A stretch of DNA of 49,944 bases from Candidatus Kaiserbacteria bacterium CG10_big_fil_rev_8_21_14_0_10_47_16 (GTDB taxonomy: Bacteria > Patescibacteriota > Minisyncoccia > Phycocordibacterales > UBA918), in assembly GCA_002773395.1 (NCBI GenBank), contig PFBI01000001.1, positions 1-49,944 on the forward strand, given 5' to 3'. The translations under genes were made by a program, and so were the position numbers. Position 1 is the first letter of the stretch. The number at the start of each line of letters is the position of its first letter. This document shows positions 37,429 to 47,077 of this stretch, piece after piece. The notes under the pieces are model-generated. The model was given only the letters and a program-made list of their open reading frames with translations, was not told where the DNA came from and made no database searches.

Positions 37429-39609
37429 ATGAAAGATTTCTTGAAGTGGGTGGTATATGTAGGAATATTCGCCCTCCCGTTCATCGTACTTATTGTATCA
37501 GGGTCACTCTTCTTCCCATTCATTACGGGGAAGAATTTTGCATTCCGCATTATTGTTGAAATTATCTTTGCTGCATGGGTTCTCCTTGCAGTGTATGAGC
37601 CGCAGTATAGACCAAAGTTTTCTTGGATCGGGGCTGCCTTCCTCGGACTCATTGTAGTGATGTTTTTTGCAAATATGTTTGGTCAGTACGCGCCAAAAAG
37701 TTTCTGGAGTAACTTCGAACGTATGGATGGCTATGTGACACTCGTCCATCTCTTCATGTACTTCGTTGTTATCGGAAGTACGCTCATCACGAAAAAGCTT
37801 TGGGATAATCTATTCAATACGACACTCTTCGCCGCTACGCTCGTTTGTATCTACGCGTTTGCGCAGCTTGGGGGGAGTTTAACGATTAATCAAGGTGGTC
37901 TTCGTCTTGACGCAACTCTCGGCAACGCGGCCTACATGGCGGTGTATATGCTCTTCCATATCTTTATTGCTGCGCTCATGTTCACGAGGACAGAGTCAAG
38001 GGCCCTCAAAGGGCTTTACGCCATTCTTGCGGCGGTCTTCGTCTTTATCCTCGTCCAGACAGCGACGCGCGGTACGATACTGGGCCTCTTTGGCGGTGCT
38101 CTTTTAACCACACTGTATATTGCGATCTTTGGGAAAGCGATGCCACAGGTGCGCAAGATTGCAGCAGGGAGCCTCATTGCGGTTGTCCTCGCGGGCGCAC
38201 TCCTCGTTGCATTTCGTGATGCGCCGTTTATTCAAAATGACCCACGACTACAGCGCGTTGCAAATATTTCTCTTTCTGAGGCGTCGACACGATTCTCTAT
38301 TTGGTCCATGGCTTTCGAAGGGGTAAAAGAAAAACCAATTCTCGGATGGGGGCAAGAAAACTATAACTACGTCTTTAATAAGTACTACAAACCATCTCTC
38401 TACGATCAGGAACCGTGGTTTGACCGCGTTCACAACATCGTCTTGGATTGGCTTATTGCAGGCGGTATCGTCGGTGCGTTCTTTTACTTCAGTATTATCG
38501 GGAGTGCACTCTACTACATAGTCATTCGTCCACGGCGGACTCCGGATGAATCGTTTACGGTAGTGGAGCAAGGATTGTTACTCGGTCTGATTGCGGGGTA
38601 CGTGTTCCATAACATGTTTGTATTCGATAACATCATCAGCTATCTCTTCTTCGGTACAATCATCGCGTTTATCCATAGTCGAAGCGCTCGGGAAATGCCA
38701 AAGCTTATGACATTTCACGCAGATAATCATACGGTTGCGCATATCGGAGTCCCGGTTGTCGGCGTCGTCCTTTTGGCGGTGGTATGGAGTGTGAATGTTC
38801 CGGGAATACAGGCAGCATCAGATATGCTCAAGGGATTTCAAGCGACGACCCCAGAAGGGCAAATTGCAGCCTTTCAACGTGCCTTAGACAGAGGCTCATT
38901 TGGGAGTCAAGAAGTACGAGAACAGATGTCACTTCAAACACTCAAGCTTCTCAATGCTGAAGGAGTATCACAGGAGACAAAGCAAGCCATCTTCAGTCAG
39001 ACAGAGCTTGTACTTCTTGGAGGATTGGAAGAGAAACCAGATGATGCACGTCTCGAGGTCTTCGCGGCTGCGTTCTACCGATCAACAGGTAATACTGAAG
39101 CAGCGCTCCAACACCTTGCCGTCGCCCACGCGCTTTCTCCACAAAAACAAACCATTCTCTTTGAAGAGGGAATTGCGTACTTGCAAGCAAAAGAATACGA
39201 ACAAGCACGTGAAGCCTTTAAGGCAGCCTACGAGCTTGCACCAGACTTTATGACGGCACGTGTTTCGTATGCAGCAGCAGCGCTCTATACAGGCGATGAT
39301 GCGCTCTTTAAGGAGCTCATCGCAACAGAAGATCAGGTTGCTGCATTTGCACAAAGTGATTTAGGGGTACAGGCCGCGTATGCGACAGGTCACTACGCAA
39401 TGCTCCTCTCAATATTTGAAACACAGCTTGAATTGGATCCTTCGAATCCGCAGGCGCGCATTAATCTTGCACTGACGTACTATCAGCTCAATGAGACTGA
39501 GAAAGCTGTTGCCGTCTTACAAGAACTTGCGGCGCAAGATCCAGCATATAAGGATCAGGTGGACGCATTTATTGCCGCACTCCGCGCGGGAGCAGTGCCA
39601 AAGCAGTAG
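37429..39609 (+). CDS. O-antigen ligase family protein with C-terminal TPR domain
   Basis: Multi-TM; TRFSIWSMAFEGVKEKPILGWGQENYNYVFNKYY, DRVHNIVLDWLIAGGIVG; C-terminal TPR-like repeats. Confidence 0.88.
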   Translation: MKDFLKWVVYVGIFALPFIVLIVSGSLFFPFITGKNFAFRIIVEIIFAAWVLLAVYEPQYRPKFSWIGAAFLGLIVVMFFANMFGQYAPKSFWSNFERMDGYVTLVHLFMYFVVIGSTLITKKLWDNLFNTTLFAATLVCIYAFAQLGGSLTINQGGLRLDATLGNAAYMAVYMLFHIFIAALMFTRTESRALKGLYAILAAVFVFILVQTATRGTILGLFGGALLTTLYIAIFGKAMPQVRKIAAGSLIAVVLAGALLVAFRDAPFIQNDPRLQRVANISLSEASTRFSIWSMAFEGVKEKPILGWGQENYNYVFNKYYKPSLYDQEPWFDRVHNIVLDWLIAGGIVGAFFYFSIIGSALYYIVIRPRRTPDESFTVVEQGLLLGLIAGYVFHNMFVFDNIISYLFFGTIIAFIHSRSAREMPKLMTFHADNHTVAHIGVPVVGVVLLAVVWSVNVPGIQAASDMLKGFQATTPEGQIAAFQRALDRGSFGSQEVREQMSLQTLKLLNAEGVSQETKQAIFSQTELVLLGGLEEKPDDARLEVFAAAFYRSTGNTEAALQHLAVAHALSPQKQTILFEEGIAYLQAKEYEQAREAFKAAYELAPDFMTARVSYAAAALYTGDDALFKELIATEDQVAAFAQSDLGVQAAYATGHYAMLLSIFETQLELDPSNPQARINLALTYYQLNETEKAVAVLQELAAQDPAYKDQVDAFIAALRAGAVPKQ

Positions 39610-39899
39610 CACCGTTGGCAAAACTCTTGGTGGGTATATACTGTATAGGTGAGCGCACGAGAAATGTGTAGCTCGAAAAAAGAAAGTCTATGTAAAGGTC
39701 CCTGGGGTGGGGACTTTTGCATTTTAGATACTCGGAAGAGTGCCCTGACAAAGGGTAGTCGCAGAGGTATACTACATACATAGCTTGTCTTTCAGTACGG
39801 CTAGCGGCGGCACTCACAATTTAGACTTTCAATTTTTTGGAGCTCGCACCCGCTGGCCATACTGGTAGAGGAGTACATATATTTGATACAGTGGTACTT

Positions 39900-40913
39900 A
39901 TGGAGATTCAAAAGGACGTATCACTTGCGGCATATACAACATTTCACATCGGCGGACCGGCCGACTTTTTTGTGAGTGTTGCGTCTGGTGACGAACTACA
40001 AGAAGCGTATCAGTATGGAAGGGGACACGATCTGCCGGTCCGTATTCTTGGTGGCGGATCAAACGTGCTTATTCCTGATGAGGGTATTCGAGGACTTGTT
40101 ATTCATATTGGTATTCTCGGGACTCACTATAGTGAGGAGGGGGATGATGTGTTGGTAACTGCAGGAGCAGGAGTCGTGTGGGACGAACTAGTTGCAGATA
40201 CTGTTACGCGTGGTCTCTGGGGACTTGAGAATCTCTCTGCAATACCAGGGACTGTTGGTGCGACACCTGTCCAGAATGTCGGTGCCTACGGCGCTGAAGT
40301 TGCCGACTCGATTGTGTCGGTGCGCGCATACGATACGACGACGGATACGTTTATAGAACTAACAAACAACGAGTGTCAGTTTGGATACCGCGACTCACTT
40401 TTTAAAACGAACGATGGTAAACGATACATTGTTGTGTCATGTACATATCGCGTGTCTAAAAACGAACAACCAAAACTTTCGTATAAAGACCTCGCAGAAA
40501 CGTTTGGAGACCACGCGCCGACGGTAGAGGATGTGCGTGAAGCAGTCGTGCGTATTCGAGCAGGGAAGTTTCCCGATTGGAATATCTACGGCACCGCTGG
40601 TTCTTTTTTTAAGAATCCTATTATTTCAAGAGAGGTATTTACGAAACTACAGACGACGTATCCAGACATTCCATCCTTTGAAGCACCTGACGGTATGGTT
40701 AAAATACCCTTAGGCTACGTACTCGATGCAGTGCTCGCGTTTAAGGGCGTACGTGAGGGTTCTGTGGGAACCTATGAGAAACAAGCATTAGTAATCGTAA
40801 ATTACGGAGATGCATCGTTCGCCGATGTCGATGCATTTGCAAAAATAATTGAACAGAAAGTTTTTGAAGCGACCGGAATAATGATCGAACGGGAAGTACG
40901 CGTACTCAAATAA
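39900..40913 (+). CDS. murB: UDP-N-acetylenolpyruvoylglucosamine reductase
   Basis: MEIQKDVSLAAYTTFHIGGPADFFV, ILGGGSNVLIPDEG, NLSAIPGTVGATPVQNVGAYG, GTAGSFFKNP. Confidence 0.93.
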   Translation: MEIQKDVSLAAYTTFHIGGPADFFVSVASGDELQEAYQYGRGHDLPVRILGGGSNVLIPDEGIRGLVIHIGILGTHYSEEGDDVLVTAGAGVVWDELVADTVTRGLWGLENLSAIPGTVGATPVQNVGAYGAEVADSIVSVRAYDTTTDTFIELTNNECQFGYRDSLFKTNDGKRYIVVSCTYRVSKNEQPKLSYKDLAETFGDHAPTVEDVREAVVRIRAGKFPDWNIYGTAGSFFKNPIISREVFTKLQTTYPDIPSFEAPDGMVKIPLGYVLDAVLAFKGVREGSVGTYEKQALVIVNYGDASFADVDAFAKIIEQKVFEATGIMIEREVRVLK

Positions 40914-40934
40914 AAGTTTCGGAGAAAAAATAAA

Positions 40935-40970
40935 AACTTTTTTACAAAAATGTTTGTAAAAAAGTTTTTT
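40935..40970. terminator. Terminator after murB
   Basis: AAAACTTTTTTACAAA-AATG-TTTGTAAAAAAGTTTTTT hairpin. Confidence 0.75.
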
Positions 40971-41122
40971 ATGTTATCCACACAAAAAAATAAAAAATGA
41001 TTGTGCGAAAAATATTTTTTACAGATAATATACATAAGCACATGTTCTCGAGTAGTTACTCAGTGAAAACGAACGAGGGCAATGCGGTCGAATTGTTAGT
41101 TAGGTAAAACTTCACACATATC

Positions 41123-41320
41123 ATGCCAGCAAAAAAGAAAACTGTGCGTAAGGCTGCTAAGCGAAAAGTTGCAAAGAAGGCGACAAAGAAAGTTGCAAAG
41201 CGAAAGCCTGCAAAAAAAGCGGCTAAGAAGACTACACGACGAAAGACCGCAAAGCGCAAAGTTGCAAAGAAGGCGACAAAGAAGACAGCTAAAAAAGCTA
41301 CTCGACGCCGAAAGAAATAA
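41123..41320 (+). CDS. Histone H1-like lysine/alanine-rich DNA-binding protein
   Basis: 65 aa MPAKKKTVRKAAKRKVAKKATKKVAKRKPAKK... with internal repeat KRKVAKKATKK. Confidence 0.85.
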   Translation: MPAKKKTVRKAAKRKVAKKATKKVAKRKPAKKAAKKTTRRKTAKRKVAKKATKKTAKKATRRRKK

Positions 41321-41345
41321 TACGCATCCGCGTATGAAGTATCGA

Positions 41346-41385
41346 CTAGAAAAGGACCTCCTCGTGAGGTCCTTTTCTATTTTTA
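41346..41385 (+). terminator. Intrinsic terminator
   Basis: AGAAAAGGACCTC-CTCGT-GAGGTCCTTTTCTATTTTT. Confidence 0.8.
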
Positions 41386-41442
41386 CTCTCAAAAATACTT
41401 TTTTACCACGCAATGGATTTTGTGGTACTATAGGTGCTCATT

Positions 41443-43971
41443 ATGTCAATTTTAGACCGGTTTTTCGGCCCCACATACGAAAAAGAGATTAAACGCATTC
41501 GACCTATTGTCGGGAAGATCAATGATCTCGAAGATGATTTTGTTGGTAAAACAGACGCAGAGCTGGCGGCCTGCACAACAGCCCTGAAAGAACGTGTTAC
41601 GGGCGGTGAATCGCTCGACAGTATTCTTCCTGAGGCGTTTGCATTGGTACGTGAGTCCGCAAAGCGCACACTTGGCCTTCGTCACTACGATGTGCAACTT
41701 ATTGGTGGTGTTATTTTACATTCAGGCAAAATAACAGAAATGCGAACGGGAGAAGGGAAGACATTGGTAGGTACGCTCCCTGCGTACCTTAATGCACTCA
41801 CGGGTACTGGTGTACATGTGGTAACGGTAAATGATTACCTTGCGCGTCGTGACGCCGTCTGGATGGGTCAGGTGTATGCACTCCTTGGACTTTCTCTTGG
41901 CGTGATTAATCAAAACGCATCATATATATATGATGCGGATCATAAATCAGTTGACGCACTTCGTGACGAAGAAGGTTCATACAAAGTGCTCTACGAATTC
42001 CTTCGTCCGTGTTCACGTAAGGAGGCGTACGCTGCCGACATCATCTACGGTACAAACAATGAGTTTGGATTTGACTACCTTCGCGACAATATCGAGTTTG
42101 ATGCAGAAAACCTTCGACAAGGACACCACGCATACGCCATTATCGACGAGGTCGACTCAATTTTGATCGACGAGGCGCGTACACCACTCATTATCTCTGC
42201 TCCGGCAGAAGAGTCTGCAGATCTCTACACCACGTTTGCGCGCATTGCCGACCGTCTTAAAAAGGAAGAACATTTTGTTGTGGATGAAAAGATGAAAAGC
42301 GCGACGCTCACGGATGCAGGTATTGAGGAAGCAGAGAAGATGCTTGGTATTGAGAATATTTATACAGACAAAGGTATCAAGTACGTACACCACCTTGAGA
42401 CTGCCGTGCGCGCGAAAGCACTCTACAGTAAAGACAAAGAATACGTTATCCGAGATGGGGAGGTTGTTATTGTGGATGAGTTTACGGGACGTATGCAACC
42501 AGGGCGACGATGGTCAGACGGACTCCATCAAGCAGTTGAAGCGAAGGAAGGCGTTGTGATCCAAAAAGAGAGTCGGACGTACGCATCGATTACGTTCCAG
42601 AACTACTTCCGTATGTACGACAAACTTGCGGGCATGACAGGAACAGCGCTCACCTCTACCGAGGAGTTTTACTCTGTGTATGGTCTTGAGGTAATTCCTG
42701 TGCCAACGAATCAAGAAGTACAACGTATTGATGGGAACGATCAAATCTTTCAGACCGAACGCGGTAAGCACACTGCGGTGATTCGCAAGGTGAAGGAACT
42801 CAATGAAAAAGGTCAGCCCGTACTCATTGGTACCGCTGCTATTGATAAAAACGAGGAGCTCTCTGCAGCACTGACGAAGGCAGGGATTGTGCATGAAGTA
42901 TTGAATGCTAAGAATCATGAGCGTGAAGGAGAGATTATTGCAGGCGCTGGAAAGAAAGGTATGGTTACGCTCGCGACAAACATGGCTGGTCGCGGTGTCG
43001 ACATTAAGCTCGGTGGGATAGATGCCACGAAAGAGGAAGCTGATGAGGTACGTTCGCTCGGAGGACTCTTTGTTCTCGGTACAGAACGGCATGAAGCGCG
43101 TCGTATTGATAACCAGCTCCGCGGTCGTTCTGGCCGTCAGGGAGATCCGGGAGAGACGCAATTCTTCGTTTCGATGGAAGATAACCTCATGCGTGTCTTT
43201 GCGGCAGATACCGTAAAGAACATGATGGGACGTCTCGGCATTCCGGAAGACCAACCAATTGAAAACAACATCATCACACGGTCACTGGAGTCTGCACAGA
43301 AGAAGATTGAAGGCTTTAACTTTGACGCCCGCAAGCACGTTCTCTCATACGATGATGTGCTCAACAAACAGCGCCACGTTATGTACGAGAAGCGCGTCAA
43401 GCTGCTTACGGGTGACGCATCCGACGTAGACGCGCTCCTTATGGAGGTTATGGAGGCACGTGCGGATATACAAGCGATCATCGAACAAAAGAAGAAGGAA
43501 TTTGGAGAGCAGGAATGGACAGTTCTTGCACGTCGCCTCATGCTCCATGTGTACGATATCCTCTGGGTAGAACACCTTGAGATTATGCAATATACGCGTA
43601 CAAGCGTAAGTCTCCGCGCGTACGGTCAGCAAGATCCACTCATTGAGTATCGGAAGGAAGGAAACCGACTCTTTAAAGAAATGCAAAATGCAGCCCTCTC
43701 TCGTATTGCAGAACTCATTCCAAACGTACAGAAGGCAGCAGTTGAGAAAGAAGACGCTGAACTCCGCAAGGCACATGCAGCCGCACAGCGAGCGGGAGGT
43801 GCAGAGAACACAAGTGGTGACAGCAAGGCCGCTCACCAACAGGCAGTAAAGAAACATCAGTACGGAAGAAACGATATGGTCACCATTACAAATGGTACCG
43901 AGACGGAAGAAATGAAATATAAAAAAGCAGAAGGCCTGCTTGAGACCGGTGAATGGACGATTAAGAAATAG
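41443..43971 (+). CDS. secA: Preprotein translocase subunit SecA
   Basis: MRTGEGKTLVGTLPAYLNALTGTGVHVVTVNDYLARRDA, IIDEVDSILIDEARTPLIIS, NMAGRGVDIKLGG, QLRGRSGRQGDPG. Confidence 0.96.
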   Translation: MSILDRFFGPTYEKEIKRIRPIVGKINDLEDDFVGKTDAELAACTTALKERVTGGESLDSILPEAFALVRESAKRTLGLRHYDVQLIGGVILHSGKITEMRTGEGKTLVGTLPAYLNALTGTGVHVVTVNDYLARRDAVWMGQVYALLGLSLGVINQNASYIYDADHKSVDALRDEEGSYKVLYEFLRPCSRKEAYAADIIYGTNNEFGFDYLRDNIEFDAENLRQGHHAYAIIDEVDSILIDEARTPLIISAPAEESADLYTTFARIADRLKKEEHFVVDEKMKSATLTDAGIEEAEKMLGIENIYTDKGIKYVHHLETAVRAKALYSKDKEYVIRDGEVVIVDEFTGRMQPGRRWSDGLHQAVEAKEGVVIQKESRTYASITFQNYFRMYDKLAGMTGTALTSTEEFYSVYGLEVIPVPTNQEVQRIDGNDQIFQTERGKHTAVIRKVKELNEKGQPVLIGTAAIDKNEELSAALTKAGIVHEVLNAKNHEREGEIIAGAGKKGMVTLATNMAGRGVDIKLGGIDATKEEADEVRSLGGLFVLGTERHEARRIDNQLRGRSGRQGDPGETQFFVSMEDNLMRVFAADTVKNMMGRLGIPEDQPIENNIITRSLESAQKKIEGFNFDARKHVLSYDDVLNKQRHVMYEKRVKLLTGDASDVDALLMEVMEARADIQAIIEQKKKEFGEQEWTVLARRLMLHVYDILWVEHLEIMQYTRTSVSLRAYGQQDPLIEYRKEGNRLFKEMQNAALSRIAELIPNVQKAAVEKEDAELRKAHAAAQRAGGAENTSGDSKAAHQQAVKKHQYGRNDMVTITNGTETEEMKYKKAEGLLETGEWTIKK

Positions 43972-43973
43972 GA

Positions 43974-44029
43974 TCAACCACATACAAAAACCTCCCGAAA
44001 ACAATCGGGAGGTTTTTGTATGTGGTTGA
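43974..44029. terminator. 25-bp perfect palindromic bidirectional terminator
   Basis: TCAACCACATACAAAAACCTCCCGA-AAACAA-TCGGGAGGTTTTTGTATGTGGTTGA. Confidence 0.9.
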
Positions 44030-44054
44030 CGAGGGGGCGCCTCTCGCGTACTGT
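44026..44054 (+). promoter_or_regulatory. Promoter, leaderless-type spacing
   Basis: TTGACG (44026-44031), 17 nt, TACTGT (44049-44054), then 6 nt to ATG 44061. Confidence 0.7.
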
Positions 44055-44060
44055 AGCGAT

Positions 44061-44399
44061 ATGAGAATCATTATCCGAGTACTCGTTACTGCAGTGGCCC
44101 TCCTCCTCGTGGCACGCTTCGTTCCAGGTGTCTTTATTGACGACCTGTACACTGCCCTCATTGCTGCGGTACTCCTCGGACTCCTTAACCTTATCGTTCG
44201 TCCAATACTCATTATCCTTACATTGCCGATAACTATCCTTACCTTTGGACTTTTCACCTTCGTGATCAATGCGGCACTTTTCTTCTTTGTCGCGTCCTTT
44301 GTCGAAGGCTTCACGGTCGCAGGATTTATTCCAGCACTTATCGGCTCATTCCTCGTTGCGGTAGTAAGTACCATTGCGCATAGTTTTCTTAAAGAGTAG
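44061..44399 (+). CDS. Phage holin family 4-like small membrane protein
   Basis: MRIIIRVLVTAVALLLVARFVPGVFIDDLYTALIAAVLLGLLNLIVRPILIILTLPITILTFGLF. Confidence 0.82.
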   Translation: MRIIIRVLVTAVALLLVARFVPGVFIDDLYTALIAAVLLGLLNLIVRPILIILTLPITILTFGLFTFVINAALFFFVASFVEGFTVAGFIPALIGSFLVAVVSTIAHSFLKE

Positions 44400-44407
44400 T
44401 ACGCTAT

Positions 44408-45397
44408 ATGTTTGTTGACGAACTCACAATTGATGCGAAAGCAGGGAAAGGAGGTGACGGCGTTGTTCGTTGGCTCAGACTTCGACATATGCCGAAAGGA
44501 GGCCCAGCAGGAGGTAATGGAGGCAATGGAGGCAGTGTCTACATTCGGGCCGTTCGTGATCTTAATAAGCTTTCCAAGTATACCGGCGACAAGCTCTTTG
44601 CTGCCGAAAGTGGAGGCCCTGGAGGCGGTAGAAGTAAGTTCGGAAAGAACGGTGAAGACCTCTATATAGACCTCCCTATAGGCTCAAAAGTGACGGATGT
44701 AAGCCGTAAACGTGTATATACCCTTGAACATGAGGGGGAAACGCACCGTATCCTCATTGGGGGTAATGGAGGTCTCGGGAACGAGTATTTTAAGTCCTCA
44801 GTAAACCGTTCACCTGAGGAATCTACTAAAGGGAAGCGAGGGGAAGATGGCACATTTCATATAGAGTTATCTCTCGTGCTTGATGCGGGTTTCATAGGAT
44901 TTCCGAACGCCGGAAAGTCGACACTGCTTAATGCATTCACAAATGCAACGTCAGCAATCGGTGCATACCCGTTTACAACACTCGAGCCACATCTCGGTGA
45001 TCTCTACGGGTTCATTCTCGCAGACATCCCGGGTCTCATTGAAGGTGCTTCCGAAGGGAAAGGACTTGGACATAAATTTCTTCGACATGTACAGAAGACA
45101 AAGATGCTCCTCCATCTCATTTCGTTAGAGAATGAAGACATTCATGGAGCGTATCAAACGATTCGAAATGAGCTCGGTACATTCGATAGTGGCCTCACTG
45201 AAAAAGAAGAGTGGATCATCCTCACAAAAGCCGACCTCACCGATCAAGACGGCGTCGCGAAGGCCGTCAGTGCCCTCTCAGGTACCGGGAAGCGGGTATT
45301 TGTAACCGCAGCTCCTACCGAATACGGACTGAAGGAACTCCGAGATGCACTCGCGCAGGAACTCCGCACCCTTGCAGGGGACATACCAGAGGTATAA
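44408..45397 (+). CDS. obgE: GTPase Obg/CgtA
   Basis: MFVDELTIDAKAGKGGDGVVRWLRLRHMPKGGPAGGNGGNGG, GFPNAGKSTLLNAFT, ADIPGLIEGASEGKGLGHKFLRH. Confidence 0.95.
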   Translation: MFVDELTIDAKAGKGGDGVVRWLRLRHMPKGGPAGGNGGNGGSVYIRAVRDLNKLSKYTGDKLFAAESGGPGGGRSKFGKNGEDLYIDLPIGSKVTDVSRKRVYTLEHEGETHRILIGGNGGLGNEYFKSSVNRSPEESTKGKRGEDGTFHIELSLVLDAGFIGFPNAGKSTLLNAFTNATSAIGAYPFTTLEPHLGDLYGFILADIPGLIEGASEGKGLGHKFLRHVQKTKMLLHLISLENEDIHGAYQTIRNELGTFDSGLTEKEEWIILTKADLTDQDGVAKAVSALSGTGKRVFVTAAPTEYGLKELRDALAQELRTLAGDIPEV

Positions 45398-45523
45398 AAA
45401 CACACGATTCTTAATTTTGTCAATACAGTAAATATCCCTTAAAATAAGGGTATTTTTGTATATACTCTTTTATAAATTCATGATTTCTAATTATACTTTG
45501 ACAAAATTAAGAATCGTGTGTTT
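45398..45523. mobile_element. MITE-like element with perfect 26-bp terminal inverted repeats
   Basis: AAACACACGATTCTTAATTTTGTCAA (45398-45423) is the exact reverse complement of 45498-45523; interior has CCCTTA-AAA-TAAGGG hairpin. Confidence 0.7.
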
Positions 45524-45528
45524 CAAAG

Positions 45529-45556
45529 TTGCAGATGCGGCTTAAAAAGGTAGTAT
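45529..45556 (+). promoter_or_regulatory. gatB promoter, leaderless-type spacing
   Basis: TTGCAG (45529-45534), 16 nt, TAGTAT (45551-45556), then 6 nt to ATG 45563. Confidence 0.6.
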
Positions 45557-45562
45557 TAATGC

Positions 45563-46981
45563 ATGAAAACGTATCGCCCCACCATAGGAATTGAGGTCCA
45601 CGCAGAACTCAAAACAGAAACAAAGATGTTTTGTGGTTCTAAAAATGAACCTCATGCAGCAGAGGCAAACACACATGTTTGTCCAGTGTGTCTTGCGCAC
45701 CCCGGAACACTTCCGGTCATCAACAAAGAGGCAGTCGAGCATGTCATAAAAGTTGGAATTGCACTCGGAGGATCTATCGCATCGTTCACTGAGTTCGATA
45801 GAAAAAATTATTTCTACCCCGACATTCCAAAAGGGTATCAAATCAGTCAGTACAAATATCCGATCGTAAGTGGAGGAGAGTTAGCGGGAGTTGCCATCAC
45901 CCGTGTTCACCTTGAAGAGGATACTGCACGTTCACTTCATGATCAGGGTGATGGAAGTTTGGTAGATTATAATCGTGCCGGCGTTCCTCTTATGGAGCTC
46001 GTCACGGAACCGGTTATTCATGATGCAAAAACTGCAGGTGATTTTGCCCGCGAACTTCAGCTTCTCCTCAGGACCCTTGGAGTAAGTGATGCCAATATGG
46101 AGAAAGGGGAAATGAGAGTTGAAGCAAATATCTCGGTAAGTCCAGACGATACCTTTGGGACAAAAGTAGAGGTTAAGAACCTTAATTCTTTTAAGGCTGT
46201 AGAAGGGGCAATAAACTATGAAATAAGGCGTCAAATAGCCATTTTAGAGCAAAATAACAAGGAAATAAGCCATATTTCACAGGAAACTAGAGGATGGGAC
46301 GAAACTAAAGGAGAAACATTTAGCCAAAGATCGAAAGAATCCGCTGCAGAATATAGGTATTTTCCAGATCCTGACCTACCAAAGCTTGATATAGCAAGGT
46401 ATTTTGATACTTCTCTTCTAAAAGAGAAAATGCCGGCATTACCATCAGAAAAGCGCTTGGAATATACTAATCTCGGACTGGCGAGAGAGCAGGTTGATCT
46501 CATAATCTCGGATGATAGGATCGCTTCATACTTTGCTGAACTTGCTCGTATGAACGGAGGTGATTTAGAATTCCTAAAAAGAGCTGCAAATTATTTAACG
46601 TCAGATGTGCTCGCACTTCTCGGAGATTCAGATAAGAGTCTTGAGTTCGTACATATGGGCTCGTTTAGTGAACTGATTCATATGATTACTCGTGCAGAAA
46701 TTACATCTCGTGTAGCAAAAGACCTCTTACCAGAAGTTATATTTGATGGGGTTAATCCGGCAACGGTAGTTGCGGAGCGAGGTCTTGGACAAGAAAGCTC
46801 AACAGAAACATTACTGACTGCCATTCAAGAGGTTATTGCTGAACAAGAGGCAGTTGTTGCTGAGTACAAAGGCGGTAAAGAGAGTACCCTCCAGTTTTTA
46901 GTTGGGCAAGGAATGAAGAAGACAAAAGGATCTGCAAATCCGCAGCTCTTAGCAGATCTCTTCAGAAAAGAACTCTCGTAA
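45563..46981 (+). CDS. gatB: Asp-tRNA(Asn)/Glu-tRNA(Gln) amidotransferase subunit B
   Basis: TYRPTIGIEVHAELKTETKMFCGS, CLAHPGTLPVIN, RKNYFYPDIPKGYQISQY, DYNRAGVPLMELVTEP. Confidence 0.96.
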   Translation: MKTYRPTIGIEVHAELKTETKMFCGSKNEPHAAEANTHVCPVCLAHPGTLPVINKEAVEHVIKVGIALGGSIASFTEFDRKNYFYPDIPKGYQISQYKYPIVSGGELAGVAITRVHLEEDTARSLHDQGDGSLVDYNRAGVPLMELVTEPVIHDAKTAGDFARELQLLLRTLGVSDANMEKGEMRVEANISVSPDDTFGTKVEVKNLNSFKAVEGAINYEIRRQIAILEQNNKEISHISQETRGWDETKGETFSQRSKESAAEYRYFPDPDLPKLDIARYFDTSLLKEKMPALPSEKRLEYTNLGLAREQVDLIISDDRIASYFAELARMNGGDLEFLKRAANYLTSDVLALLGDSDKSLEFVHMGSFSELIHMITRAEITSRVAKDLLPEVIFDGVNPATVVAERGLGQESSTETLLTAIQEVIAEQEAVVAEYKGGKESTLQFLVGQGMKKTKGSANPQLLADLFRKELS

Positions 46982-47077
46982 GGAGTGGATAGCTCGGATT
47001 GTCTGGACGAGTTACTCACAGTAGGGTAGCACTTTTTGCCGAGATCCTCTTTTTATACATGGTAGTATGTAGATGTT

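Noticed and set aside
40974-40982. Perfect DnaA box TTATCCACA in an AT-rich intergenic region (possible oriC)
   Set aside because: Only one box seen, no dnaA/dnaN nearby, and AT-rich sequence is explained by the murB terminator; insufficient for an origin call.
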